Source: Thereva unica
Taxonomy: Eukaryota; Arthropoda; Insecta; Diptera; Therevidae
Assembly (NCBI GenBank): GCA_949987705.1
Contig: OX465281.1
Coordinates: 81,930,543-81,994,542, forward strand
DNA: 64,000 nucleotides
Direction: 5' to 3'
Numbering within the stretch: the stretch's first letter is position 1; every line of letters begins with the position of its first letter. The notes under the pieces are model-generated. The model was not told the DNA's origin. It saw only the letters and a list, made by a program, of their open reading frames with translations, and searched no databases. This document shows positions 1 through 11,181 of the stretch, one piece after another. The translations under genes and the position numbers were made by a program.

Positions 1-2
1 CA

Positions 3-128
3 CCTGCCGAACCTGGAGTTAGAGCACGGGGCAAATCAGCACCCCCCAAGGGCAAAGACGGTAGGACAAAGGGTCCTAGACAGGCCAAGAAGACCGGGCT
101 TGTCAAACGCTCCTTGGAGAAAAAATGA
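3..128 (+). CDS. ORF1 (Gag-like) C-terminus, partial
   Basis: Reading frame 3 is open from the window edge to a TGA at 126-128. The visible 41 residues are rich in lysine, arginine, glycine and proline, as expected for the basic nucleic-acid-binding tail of a non-LTR ORF1 protein. The stop overlaps the ORF2 start as ATGA (ATG at 125-127), an arrangement known from other non-LTR elements, where ORF2 is translated by termination-reinitiation. No zinc knuckles are visible in this short piece; they would lie upstream, outside the window. Confidence 0.6.
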   Translation, partial: PAEPGVRARGKSAPPKGKDGRTKGPRQAKKTGLVKRSLEKK

Positions 129-3100
129 GCGCCATAAGGGCACTCCAAGTAAACTTGCACCATGCGAAAGGGGCATCCTCCACCCTGTGCAAGACTTTTG
201 CGGAGAGGCACCTTACCCTTGCTCTTATTCAAGAGCCCTGGGTAACCGATGGCAAAGTCAGAGGACTTACCACCGGCTCAAGTAAACTAGTGTATGATCA
301 GAGATGTGGGGCGCCTCGCGCTGCCCTCCTAATTGACAATCGTGTCACTTATCTCTCCATTACTAACTTTATTTCTAGAGATCTAGTGGCGATCTCGGTT
401 GCGGTTCCCACCGCCAACGGATTCCAAGAAATCGTTCTTGCGTCCGCTTACTTTCCGGGGGATGTAGCAGTAGTGCCACCCCAGGAGGTTCAAGATCTCA
501 TTGAGTTCTGTCGCAAGACGAACCGGCAATTCGTCATCGGCTGTGATGCAAATGCTCACCACTCCATCTGGGGGAGTACCGATGTAAACCAAAGGGGTGA
601 GTGTCTTCTAGAATTTCTCGTTACGAATAACATAGATATTGCAAATAGAGGATGCAAACCCACTTTTATCACTGCTAGTAGAAAGGAGGTGCTGGACCTC
701 ACCTTCACGAGCAGGCTTTTATCCGACAGGATTAAAAACTGGCGTGTTCTGGACGAGGCCTCACTGTCGGATCATCTGCACATTAGATTTGACATTGTGG
801 GCCTTCCACATATCCGCGCCTCTTCTTTGGTTCCTAAGAAAACCAACTGGTCTAAGTTTCAGGGGCTTGTGGCCTCGAAATCAGACCAGCTTGCGGCTTC
901 TATCAGCTCAGTGTATGAACTGGAGAATGCGGCCACGCAGCTTACCGACGTGCTGATCTCTTCCTACCTCGACAGCAACACTGTCTCTTCCTTTCAGTCA
1001 TCGCGAAAGGTGCCCTGGTGGAATGACAGGTTAGCTGCAATGCATAGAGACGTTAGGAGATTGTTCAATAGAGCAAAACACACCGGGTATTGGGATGAAT
1101 ATAGGTTCACCCTAACAGCCTATAACAAGGAGTTGAGACGTTCCAAAAGGATTGCCTGGCGGAAACACTGTGAGAGCATTCAGACTCTACCAGAGGCGAC
1201 TAGACTCCAAAAGCTACTTTCCAAAGACTCCTTCAACGGAGTGGGCCTTCTCAAAAAGGAGGATGGCTCCTACACCTCTAACCATGAGGACACCTTAAGG
1301 TGCCTGCTCAGAGAGCACTTTCCAGGGTCAATCCTCCAGACCGCTTATCCATTGGATCCTGGGTGTAGTCATAGGACCATCCCAGACCGCTATTCCCGCA
1401 GTCTTTCAGGGAATATCTTCGACTGTGACAAGGTTAAATGGGCAGTGGCCTCTTTTCAACCCTATAAGTCACCCGGAGGAGACGGAATCTTTCCGGCACT
1501 TCTTCAGAAGGGCCTCGATCTGATCCTCAACAACCTGGTCTGCCTCTTTAGAGCCAGCTTCAATTGGGGATACATTCCAACCATCTGGAGGAAAGTCGTG
1601 GTGGTTTTTATCCCGAAACAGGGCAACAGACCCCTCGAGCTGCCTAAATCGTACAGACCTATCAGCTTAACCTCTTTTCTTTTGAAAACAATGGAAAGGC
1701 TGCTAGACCTTCATATTAGGTGCAAACTGGAGCTCTCCCTCCCTCTACATAGCTCCCAGTTCGCTTACTCTAAAGGTAAATCAACAGAGGTTGCTTTACA
1801 CCACCTGGTCAGTAAAATCGAAAAGGCCTTCCTCGCTAAGGAAACTGCCTTATGCGCGTTCCTTGACATCGAAGGTGCTTTCGATAACACAGGCTATGAT
1901 TCCATCTCTAGAGCACTGGCTCTCAGAAATCTGGATCCTCACACGATTGAGTGGATAAATGCCATGCTTGCAGATCGTGACATTTCTTCTACCCTAGGTG
2001 TCTCCACCATTAGTGTTAAGGCTATTAAGGGGTGCCCTCAAGGTGGAGTTTTATCCCCATTACTTTGGTCACTAGTTGTGGATGAACTTTTGACTAAACT
2101 ATCTGAATCTGGTTTCGATGTCATCGGCTATGCAGATGATCTTGCCATCATTGTCTCTGGGAAATTCGATTTGACCATTACAGAGGTCATGAGAACAGCA
2201 CTACGAGAAGTTCAAAGATGGTGTACCAAGGAGGGCCTAGCAATTAACCCAAATAAAGCTGTCCTGGTACCTTTCTCCAAACGTTACAAATTGGACCTAG
2301 GTCCTATCTGTATTCGGGATACCACAGTTGAGTACTCAGACTCAGTCAAATATTTGGGAGTAAAGCTAGACAAGAGACTGAACTGGAACGCTCAACTTGA
2401 CTACGTCATCAGCAAAGCCACAAGGGCCATATGGGCCTGCAAAAGGCTTCTGGGTAGGACATGGGGTCTTACACCACAAATGATGTACTGGATGTACAAT
2501 ACGATCGTTAAACCTGTTGTCACTTATGCTGCTATAGTTTGGTGGCCCAAGACTAAACAGGTTACGTCGATCCTCAAGTGCAGCAAGCTGCAACGGCTTG
2601 CTTGCCTCTCCATTACCGGAGCTATGCGGACCTGCCCCACAGCTGCAATGGAAGCAATCATTGGATTGACCCCTTTGCATCTCTTCATATGGAAATCCGC
2701 CGCCATAAGTGCCTTGAGACTTCAGATCTCATCCAACTGGCCCCATACGGTCAAAGGACACATGGATATCCTTAAAGATATCCCAAGCATTTCCATCTGC
2801 CGCGTATCCGACCATATGGTTAGTCAACTGCGATTCCAAAGGAAATTCAAAGCAATTATCCCGGATCGCTCTGAGTGGGAGGAAATTATTCTTCCTAGGG
2901 ATCCAAACCATCTCCACTGGTTTACTGACGGGTCAAAGATGGAACATGGTACAGGGGCTGGTGTCGCAGGACCCAACTCCAAGGTCTCGATTGCAATGGG
3001 TAAGTGGCCCTCTGTTTTCCAGACTGAAATACATGCCATTGCGACCTGCGCTAGGCTCAACCTTGAGAAAGGTCTGAAAGGCGCCAACATTAAAATCTTT

Positions 3101-3733
3101 TCTGACAGCCAAGCTGCCATCAAGGCACTCTCAACGTGGAAGTTTTCTTCCAAAATAGTAGCAGGGTGTTTTGACGTACTCCAGAGCCTGACCAGAAGAA
3201 ACGAGGTCTCGCTATGCTGGGTCCCCGGACACTGGGGTATCGAGGGAAATGAGGCTGCAGACAGCCTCGCGAGGGAGGGGTCTGAGACGTTGTTCCAGGG
3301 CCCAGAACCCTTCTGTGGCATCTCTTGGTCCACCTCCAAGTCCTTGATAGAAGAGTGGATCAAGAAAATAAACCTAGCCTATTGGGAGTCAGTCCCAGGT
3401 CTTAGACAGGCTAAAGATCTTATAAGACCCTTTGCCTTAAGGGGCACTATTACTCTAAACAGAGCGGACCTAAGGCTGCTGGTGGGCTATCTCACTGGCC
3501 ATGTAGGACTGCGGTACCACCTCCACAACCTAGGACTGTCTCAAGAGACAGAGTGCCGACTCTGCTTGGAAGGCGATGAAACTTCCACACATATTCTTTG
3601 TGAATGTCCTGCTCTGATCTGGCTTAGAAGAAGAACGTTTATCAGAGAGTTCTTGAGCCCTGCCCAAGTCCGGTCTTCATCAACTAAAGACCTTCTTGCC
3701 TTCATTCGGAAGGCCGATAGTCTGTTCCGCTAG
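125..3733 (+). CDS. Retrotransposon ORF2: endonuclease, reverse transcriptase, RNase H
   Basis: This is a single open frame of 1202 codons. Residues ~1-225 form an APE-type endonuclease (LQVNLHH near residue 7, LIQEPWV near 34, IGCDANAHHSIWG, and a C-terminal SDHLHI motif). The reverse transcriptase spans ~470-780, with FLDIEGAFD (motif A), GCPQGGVLSPLLW, and the catalytic YADD at 669-672. The RNase H domain has a complete acidic set: D935 (WFTDGS), E968, D994 (SDSQAA) and D1046 (HWGIEGNEAAD). A CCHC-type knuckle (CRLC at 1144-1147, then H and C) follows. All catalytic residues that can be checked are present. The ATG at 125 was chosen because it overlaps the ORF1 stop and directly precedes the endonuclease. 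The element may be competent or only recently dead. Confidence 0.95.
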   Translation: MSAIRALQVNLHHAKGASSTLCKTFAERHLTLALIQEPWVTDGKVRGLTTGSSKLVYDQRCGAPRAALLIDNRVTYLSITNFISRDLVAISVAVPTANGFQEIVLASAYFPGDVAVVPPQEVQDLIEFCRKTNRQFVIGCDANAHHSIWGSTDVNQRGECLLEFLVTNNIDIANRGCKPTFITASRKEVLDLTFTSRLLSDRIKNWRVLDEASLSDHLHIRFDIVGLPHIRASSLVPKKTNWSKFQGLVASKSDQLAASISSVYELENAATQLTDVLISSYLDSNTVSSFQSSRKVPWWNDRLAAMHRDVRRLFNRAKHTGYWDEYRFTLTAYNKELRRSKRIAWRKHCESIQTLPEATRLQKLLSKDSFNGVGLLKKEDGSYTSNHEDTLRCLLREHFPGSILQTAYPLDPGCSHRTIPDRYSRSLSGNIFDCDKVKWAVASFQPYKSPGGDGIFPALLQKGLDLILNNLVCLFRASFNWGYIPTIWRKVVVVFIPKQGNRPLELPKSYRPISLTSFLLKTMERLLDLHIRCKLELSLPLHSSQFAYSKGKSTEVALHHLVSKIEKAFLAKETALCAFLDIEGAFDNTGYDSISRALALRNLDPHTIEWINAMLADRDISSTLGVSTISVKAIKGCPQGGVLSPLLWSLVVDELLTKLSESGFDVIGYADDLAIIVSGKFDLTITEVMRTALREVQRWCTKEGLAINPNKAVLVPFSKRYKLDLGPICIRDTTVEYSDSVKYLGVKLDKRLNWNAQLDYVISKATRAIWACKRLLGRTWGLTPQMMYWMYNTIVKPVVTYAAIVWWPKTKQVTSILKCSKLQRLACLSITGAMRTCPTAAMEAIIGLTPLHLFIWKSAAISALRLQISSNWPHTVKGHMDILKDIPSISICRVSDHMVSQLRFQRKFKAIIPDRSEWEEIILPRDPNHLHWFTDGSKMEHGTGAGVAGPNSKVSIAMGKWPSVFQTEIHAIATCARLNLEKGLKGANIKIFSDSQAAIKALSTWKFSSKIVAGCFDVLQSLTRRNEVSLCWVPGHWGIEGNEAADSLAREGSETLFQGPEPFCGISWSTSKSLIEEWIKKINLAYWESVPGLRQAKDLIRPFALRGTITLNRADLRLLVGYLTGHVGLRYHLHNLGLSQETECRLCLEGDETSTHILCECPALIWLRRRTFIREFLSPAQVRSSSTKDLLAFIRKADSLFR

Positions 3734-3818
3734 TGGGGTACGTACACAATAGGCCTAACTTTGCCGCAGTGTTCACCATATGGGTTGCCCCCTCATTCCT
3801 TAATAATAATAAAAATAA

Positions 3819-6800
3819 CCTCCATCAAATTTCAGAGCGGAACAACGCGGAACTTTTTTCTATTCGCATGATGACTTACACAGATTATTTGATTTCGAGC
3901 GATAAAAATTAGTAATAATCGTAGTGTCACTAAAATTTTTGGCATAGGAAATCTCTCTTTGTTTTTTTTTTACATTCTACTTACATTCAGAAGTAGATTC
4001 CATTTTTGGTACGGCTATCCACGACGATCTTAATTTTTTACACAATGTTTAAACAACACTCTGTTAAATGCACTTTCGCGAGAACCATTTGACAAATCAA
4101 AAGAGCTATCGTTGCGACTGTTGTTTTGGAGCAAGTACGAGAAAAGAAACAACGCTATGTGTGATTTCTGGTGGCTGTGGGTGTACTGAAGCCAACTGAA
4201 CAAAAAAGAAACCCCTATAAGAAAATTGTTTTTTCGACTTTTGGCCAGCTTTTTGGGAATCGGCCGCACTGTGAGGCGGACGGACAGACGGTCTCTCAAA
4301 AGTCAAAATTACTTTTATTACTATGCGTAGGTGCAGTACCGGCTTTAGGGGGCGAACCCGGGCGACGGCCCGAGGGTGTAATATTCCAAGGGGTGCCGCC
4401 GAGATCCAGTAATGTGTTAATTTATTTAGTTATTACATGATAACACCTCCAAAATACAAAATAACATACAACGCCGGATATGTACAGGATATAAACAAAG
4501 TTTGTGATTGGAAAAACGTAAAAGTCTTGCCACTATTGTCTTCAGTTTCCAGCAATAAACCAGTGCAGGGCAATAGCAGCCTTTGAGAGCCACACGAGTA
4601 TCCTCGGAAGTGTCATAGCTCTCCAATCCTGCTTGTGAATTCAACTGAGAGAGGTATAAGAGAATCTAATTATTTTCTTGTTTTTGGTTTAAACATAAAA
4701 GAGATTTATAGAAGTTTCTATACTTCGCTCACTCAATAGAGTAGATGGGCTTAATGTACAAAAACAAAACCGGCTTGTCCTCCGAAAAAGCCAATTATTG
4801 CGCGGTTTTGTAATAAACGCAACTTAATCGGAACTTTAAATGTTTATGACCGGAATGTTTATTGATTGCAATTTGCTTATTTATATTTTTGAATAAAAGC
4901 TTTTTTTTTTCCAGGAATAGATTACATAACAAATTACTGTTGGATGTGGAATACCATTTGTTCATAATACCATAGATAAACTATTCTATAGATGGGAAAA
5001 GTAGCATCAAATCTATAAATTGTTTCTTTCCACTTGCTTTTACGAACTAACGCATAATGCCGCCTTATCTTACCATTATCATATTTTCTGTGTTAACGCA
5101 ATTTGCGCGAAGTTTGGCCGACGACGATGGTATCTTATATGGCCTAACAACGGGCGAACACCAACCCTGATTAAAACATAGTCGTTGGGCATGAAATAAG
5201 AACATTCCCCACTAAAACAGAAACCAACAGCAGCTAGTACAACTAACTTCCTGAAAAACAAACCCACGTCTGGCGAGCTGTTTCTCTTGAACACTTCAAA
5301 AGACGTTTGTACACAACGAAAATGATCATGTTCCCATTATGCACATTCAACAATACATTTTATGAAGATTCTTTGTTTGGTTCAAATTTACCGTCGTATG
5401 CCAATATGTACTGCTCAGCACTCGGCCATTTAAATCTTTTGATCAAGTTTAGCCGTCGTGAGCCTGTATGTGCTCCCCAGCAGCCGGTGCTCACCCATTG
5501 TAAGGCCATCTTTTATTTGTACTCGGGTGATTGTATAATTTGGGCATAATAACATAACTAGGTACCTAAAAAAAGTTAAGAACGCATAAAAATATCTCGC
5601 TCGGGGCGCTACAATACCTAAAACCGTTCCTGCGTAGGTGTTCAGTCCATTTTGTTCAGCCACCATTTGCTAATCGAGAATAGCAGAATGAATAACTCTG
5701 TAAATTTCATGTGCATAAAATTTTAGTTTGCTAGATAAATATGTTCTCAAGTTATTACCCCACGCCAAGCACAGCGTGCCCCAATAGCTAATTTTTTGAA
5801 CAAACGATAATTCCCAAGCGTGGAGTTAATGAAACTTGAATATTTTCTTTAAATTATTCGTTTAGTTATAAAATTGCCTTAAATTCTGTCGAGACCAAAT
5901 TTTTAAATTTAAAAATTAAATATGTTTCAATATGACGGATATATATTTTGTAAGTAAATTAAAATTATATCTAAAGATTGTTTAAAATTCTAAAAATTTA
6001 AGTCTGCCATTCGACATATTTAATTTTGTTAAATCAAGACGGATTCTCTGCTGTCAGCAGACCATTCCAATATACTTATGTTCCTGGAAGGTTTCATATA
6101 TTCATTTATACTAGGCGGAATGCATTTAGTAGGCCACCATCTTTGTATTGGCCGAATCGAAAAGCTCTGCTTTCAGCGGAAACAAAGGGTGTTTTATCGA
6201 TATGATAATTGAGTGTTTTTTTTTATTCCTGAAGTTTTTCGTTTTTTTTTATTACAAACTCTTTTTATTTCCTCAACAAACCAAAATTATCGTTTGCGGT
6301 TGTAACATACTTTTTTTTCATCTTCCAAACATTGTTTGCAGAAAATTTTTGCGGGCTAAATATTTACTGTATCTTATAATACTATCTTACTTCTATGACT
6401 CTAAAACAGATAAATCCTGTTATTGCAAGTCCTAGATTAAATTCCTGCTTTCATACTTTTGCCCTGAAAATTTGACTGTAGCCTTTCCCCATATTCATTA
6501 ATTGAAGAGTTTACAAATATCAAGGAAGGTATTGAGCCTATTTTTAATTTCTTTTTACCAAAACAACTACTACCGCAATGTTTTGAGCAGACGTACGCAT
6601 TTTTTATTTTGGACGGGGATGTTAATTTACAAGCATTTATGAAGAGGACTTGTCCCAGATTTTGGAAATCGAAAGAATTTCAGATATGGCTCAGTATGTT
6701 TATGCGCTTTGCAACTTTGGATGATGCAACAACTCCCCAGGGTATGCGACTTTTTTGCATTTTTTACAAAAAACTGTGGCCAAAAATCTACGCCTACAAC

Positions 6801-7357
6801 ATACCTACAACAAAAGACCTACTTAAAGCCAAAATCCAACATTTAAAGGCAAAAGCGAAAATTCTATAGATAAAATAAAATATAGAATAATTTCCTAAAT
6901 TCGTTTGTAAAATCATTGTAGTTATACCGAAATACCAGAAAATAAAAAAAATTCGAAAATCCGTAACCAAAAAAACCCTCCACCAAGTACGTATTTTAAA
7001 AATATCGCAAACAAATTTATAATCAAGATAAATTAGAAGTCATTAAAAAAATACACTGAATGTTCTAGGAAATAGTTAAAATACAAAGCATCAGGGAAAT
7101 CCTTCAATGTAGCGCTAGAGGCAAACGTTTGAAAGATGAGAAAGAAAGAAAGATGTTGCGAGAAACATTCTGTTGTCAGTTCCTTTCCTTGCCCCCCTAA
7201 AATTCTAGCTTCCTTATCGACAAACTCACCGCATGTCTTGTGCTGCGGACCATGACCACGTTCACCTCCTTGTGTAGCTAGAAACTCGAATATGTTGCAT
7301 GTTGCTAAGGGGGAGGCAATCTCAGAGGCCTGCCGAGGCAAAAAGCGTTCGGGTTTT
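3819..7357. other. AT-rich intergenic DNA, no gene recognised
   Basis: The stretch has many short ORFs but none with recognisable domains or codon structure. The longest ORF is 86 codons at 6609-6869 (+); I do not recognise it and see no homologue in the window. A possible hAT transposon end lies at 4334-4410. A (GGAC)-rich motif near 4275 recurs near 27765 and is probably simple-repeat DNA. Confidence 0.6.
4334..4410. mobile_element. Possible hAT-type transposon end (fragment)
   Basis: The sequence starts CAGTACCGGCTTTAGGGGGC and then runs through a GC-rich stretch in otherwise AT-rich DNA. This form (CAGT..CGGCTTTAGGGGG) resembles hAT-superfamily termini common in arthropods. I see only one end and no 8-bp duplication, so this is a remnant at best. 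Confidence 0.3.
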
Positions 7358-9233
7358 TGAAGTAAAACTTCTTTAGGGACGTTTGCTTAAAAAAATTTAC
7401 ATGAGAGTGAATCAATTTCATTCGTGTAACGCTCTCACACATGAAAAATCGTCAGAACTTTCGTATAACGATGGGAAAAGGGGCGGACGGGGTACAAGAG
7501 ACGATTACACTCGGGGCTGTGTGTGCAACAGTTAAAATACACTCTGCCTTACTGCATAGATTTTCTTGCATGTTAGCTACGTTGTCGCCCGGACTTTGCT
7601 TTATCTCATTATAGGAATACAAATTCACCATTCTGTAGAGGTGAATTATTTCAGATTTGTCTTGTGGTTTGGTCACTGGCCGGGCTTATGCCGCGGACAC
7701 TTGATTGCCATGTTGGAAGCGGCATATATACGAGAAGAATTTTCGGCGGTGGTTTGGGTGCTTAGAATACCAAAAGGGAGTGGTGAATTAAATGTGTGAG
7801 GTGCTGTTGTTTAAAATTGTCACCCACTTCCCCTTTGGTGAGATGTGCTGGACCTTTCACCTTTTTAAATTACAATTTTTTTAACTTGCACAAATCGACG
7901 AATCGTTTATGTCAAAACATTACACTGTTGTGAAAACCGTTCCTGATATGTTTTTTGGGTCGCTGATTACGAAAATCAGGGTCCCACAGTCTTAAAATAT
8001 GGATGTCATCTTTAAATATGCTTAAAAATTCCCCTTTTTAAGTGTTTTCGCGATAATTTTAATTATAATCAAAAACAATCTAATAAAATACATTTTTTGC
8101 ATCATTTATATTCAAAAGTGGTTGATTTATAACAAAGCAAATTTTATGATAAGGGATAATAGGGCTGAAACTATCCCTACATCGACTGAAAATATAAAGG
8201 TTTGTAAAAAATGTTTTTTCAACTTTATGCTTCGAATTCGGTTTAATCAGTCAAAATAAATTATTTTCGACTACGCATAGAAAGAAGAATTTGAAAAAAG
8301 GTTGATTGCATATCTTTTTGCTCCCTTTAAAATTAATTGGCTCCCTAAAAGATTGTATGGGACGAAGTAATCAGGTAATTGGCTAGGCGGCCATAAAGGG
8401 TGCCAATACCATACTCAAGTAGACTGGCTCCCGTTCGCGAAGGTAAAGCTTCATGGTATGTGGTTGGCGGACTGCTTGGTAAAACAATACCTGGGTTTGG
8501 AATAGTCTATGCTGATGCGGATGCAATTATTAATGCATGCATGCAGCTGGTGACATATCCAAGCGTACATGCGTTCAATTCGTTGATAAGTAATATAGAA
8601 GTGTGTGTATTCAAATGCGGCCTGACGGAATGTTCCATGAATGGAATGCATGCCACGCAAAGGTCGGACTACTTTTAACTTTTTCTGTAATGCCGCATTC
8701 GAAATAGCACACACAAGTATGCACAACAAACACATGCACCTTGCATGCACTCGTTACTTAGATTTTCGGGCTATGTGTGAAAGCCGGGACGGAAAAAACC
8801 ATGCAATTTTATGAACCTCTGAATGCAATGCATGTACGCTTGCATATGTCACCAGCTAACTTCCATGAGGTGAATGTTTAGATTTTCGTGCCTGTGGCGG
8901 AAGCGTGCATACGCGTGTAGGATGCGCACTTATATGCTATACGTACTAGGTGCACCGCGTGTATGCTTTTAAGAAAATTAGCCAATAAAAATTATTTTTA
9001 CTCGGTTACTTTTAGGTTTTCATGTAAATAGAAATTTATAAATATTGATGTTTTCAAATAGAATTTGTATCAAGTCCGTCAGTACATTCGTCACTATTCT
9101 TCCTGCATCTGTCGTTGGCCTGAATTTTCTCAAGCGTACTATAGATCCGACCGACTTTCCATTATATCTCTTGCATATTACTAGCCGTTGGGCACAAAAG
9201 TTTTACTTCTAAAGTGTGGTCTTAAGCACACTC
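7358..9233 (+). repeat. Interspersed repeat A, copy 1 (A1)
   Basis: A ~1.85-kb sequence of unknown class is shared with 11182-18871 (A2, interrupted) and 30472-31740 (A3, 5'-truncated). It begins TGAAGTAAAACTTCTTTAGG and ends near CTTAAGCACACTCA followed by a T run. Both ends contain GAAGTAAAACTT in opposite orientation, which could be a short terminal inverted repeat. A1 differs from A2 by indels, for example extra sequence at about 7480-7660 in A1 and missing sequence near 7745. A ~100-codon ORF on the minus strand (8451-8750) is conserved in all copies. No transposase motif was seen. Confidence 0.85.
8451..8750 (-). CDS. Hypothetical ~99-aa ORF of repeat A (copy A1)
   Basis: The ORF has an ATG start, a hydrophobic N-terminal stretch (residues ~5-20, cysteine-rich) and a stop that lies at the same site in all three repeat copies. 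Compared with A3, A1 carries a 24-nt deletion that keeps the frame. The opposite strand is also open across most of the interval (8400-8678) but starts at GTG, so the minus frame is the better coding candidate. I do not recognise the protein. It could be a non-coding repeat that happens to be open. Confidence 0.3.
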   Translation of the reverse strand: MHARCMCLLCILVCAISNAALQKKLKVVRPLRGMHSIHGTFRQAAFEYTHFYITYQRIERMYAWICHQLHACINNCIRISIDYSKPRYCFTKQSANHIP

Positions 9234-9629
9234 ATATTTTTTTTGTTCTAGCTGTCGCATCTTTATACGGAGTATTATGTTATCTCTGCTTTTAGTCTAT
9301 CACATAAAAAAAAAAATATGATGTTAACAAGGATTGCAATAATTGCTGGAACTTGAAACACACCTCAAGTTTTTAAACCGACATGGCGGAAAGTGAATAT
9401 GTATGAACCAAACCAGCTTTTGTTATGAAGTACTAGTAAGACTCAGGGGTAAAATCGAATCGTCAGCTCCAAGTGGTGCCCCCTTGATAACCCACGAAAG
9501 ACGATCTAATTCAGGGGAGATAGCAGAAAAGTATTCAAAGACCGGTTCTTCACGTTCAACTTTTCGTTAAACTTTTATCTTTTTACTTCCCATTATCTTA
9601 ACCCTTTCTCAAATACATGTTTTCTTTGG
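9234..9629. other. Short unannotated spacer
   Basis: Low-complexity A runs and AT-rich sequence lie between repeats A1 and B1. I see no gene or repeat boundary that can be supported. Confidence 0.5.
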
Positions 9630-10078
9630 TAAACACCCTATATCGTAGTGGATAGTGGGGATAGCCCCCTCTCTAAAACAATTAGTCTCTTCAAAACCAT
9701 CCTGGAAACACCTCTGAAAATATTAGCCATGTAGTGCAACAGAGGATTTATTGAACATCTGATGACCTATGTAAGTTGAGAATTAGGGGATGAGTATTTT
9801 AAATCTTTAAAACGGCGATATCTCATGAACAGCGATTCGTACGGGAAAATTTACATCTATCATTTTTTGTAGATAATCGCATGATCTACAAACTTTGTAA
9901 ACAATATTTTAGGATAGGACTTTCCGTTTAAGAGATATTAGCCAAGAACGAAATTTTCTGTTTTTAGGGGGTTGTTTTTAGGGGTAGCGTACAACCGATT
10001 TTCCGAAACTTTTTTTTAACATATTCTACTCACGAATAACTATATTTTTAGAAAAAGTTTCGTGAGTTAACATTTAGT
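9630..10078 (+). repeat. Solo copy of the foldback-element terminal repeat (B1)
   Basis: From GTAAACACCC to ACATTTAGTC this is a diverged copy of the outer ~450 bp of the 1.3-kb terminal inverted repeats of the element at 13048-18832 (inverted at 13090-13570, direct at 18340-18800). It lacks the terminal TAGTCCA. It is probably a remnant of another member of the same family. Confidence 0.75.
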
Positions 10079-10773
10079 CTGACTCAGGCTGCCAGTCGCA
10101 TACGCGCTTCTGTCCGGGGAGGTTGTGTTGCTTGCGCTTGCGGGGAACTGTCGGTTTATGAATGAAAACGCTCATTTATTCAAAGGAATTTTTTTCAGCA
10201 TTTTTTTAAAATTATTTTAAATTTAGAAATGAGAAATATTTCGCTTAATTAAAGTAAAATTATGCTTATTATGTTGAATATACTGCCTTTGTTGAGCAGG
10301 GGCTTTACATGTATTTAAAAGCTCTGCTCAACACATACATAGAAAGATAAATTAAATTTTTCATTCGGCATGCGCGCATCCCTTCCCAAATTATTTTGTT
10401 GAGTTTTTTCAGTGTTTGTTGCCGTTTTAACTAAAAAGAGGGGAAATGATAGAACATTATTTATAAAATTTGGCAACGAGGTGCGCAGAACTGCTCAAAT
10501 TTTTGGTGTCACGGAGTTTGAAAAATTCTATACTACATTCCGGCCACTGGCGGTTGCCAGAACTAGCTTTTAATGTTCAGCTGCTGTATAAGATTCAGGG
10601 TGGAAATTTTCATGACTAATGAAATGACAATCCAAAATACGTCGCTGGCTCTTGGTCTATTTGCCCAAAGATTGATATTCGACACAGATATGAAAACTTG
10701 CTTAGTCGACGAGTCGGAATCTGACGATCTAGAAGAAGTGGTTTTGGAAGAACGAACTCACCATGAAGCGCAG
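10079..10773. other. Unannotated stretch with a 69-codon ORF
   Basis: AT-rich DNA. An ORF at 10573-10782 (+) ends in an acidic segment (ESDDLEEVVLEE) just before inverted arm E. The homologous arm at 22346-22430 does not preserve it clearly, so I do not call it a gene. An internal pair of matching segments (TGAGCAGGGGCTT.../...AGCTCTGCTCAACA at ~10294-10334) could form a small hairpin. Confidence 0.4.
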
Positions 10774-11181
10774 TCATTATAGACCAGTGCCGATTATTTT
10801 TGTGAAAAAAAAATTCTTAGCAGTATATGGATGGCGGGAAAATTTAGTAGAAATTCTACTTAAACAAGGAAAAATCGAGAGCACCGCAGCAGATGACCGG
10901 AAGGGGCCTGGGGGTGCCAAAATGTGGGTTTTGGGGGGGTTAATCGTGTTTTTTTTGCGATTTCTGAGAAAAGTAGACCTCTTATCGAAAAACGTTTAAT
11001 GTAAAAGTTGTAGATAATAGGAAATCTAGAGCTTTGATTCAAACTATTTTTCGACATAACCTCAAAAAATGGAGTTGTTTAGTTTTGTTTTTATGAGCTT
11101 AATTTAAAAAAAGGCCCCAATTTCAATAAAAAAAAGTTGGCCAACAAATTTTTGATTTTTAAAATTTTGAAGACGGATTTT
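10774..11181 (+). repeat. Inverted arm E (left), with coding-like segment
   Basis: Matches the reverse complement of 21816-22345, starting at TCATTATAGACCAGTGC. Both copies keep an open segment translating to KFLAVYGWRENLVE.LLKQGK followed by IESTAADDRKGPGGAKMW, with only one difference across the first 20 residues. The right copy has about 125 extra bases. I do not recognise the peptide. The copy is followed directly by inserted repeat A2, whose other side resumes as arm F at 18885. Confidence 0.8.

Larger units (their letters stand above)
1..3818 (+). mobile_element. Non-LTR retrotransposon, LOA/R1-like, 5' end outside window
   Basis: The element begins before the window. It shows the end of ORF1, all of ORF2, a short 3' UTR of about 70 bases and a terminal TAA-rich tail (3801-3818, repeats of TAA then AAAAATAA). 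Such tails are typical of target-primed non-LTR elements. ORF2 carries an RNase H domain after the reverse transcriptase, which points to the I/LOA/R1 group; the first residues of the endonuclease look most like LOA/Baggins-type elements. The unbroken 1202-codon ORF2 suggests a recent insertion. The clade call is recognition by eye. Confidence 0.9.

Noticed and set aside
6609..6869. 86-codon ORF
   Set aside because: No domain, no second copy in the window and no splice context, so it cannot be separated from chance.
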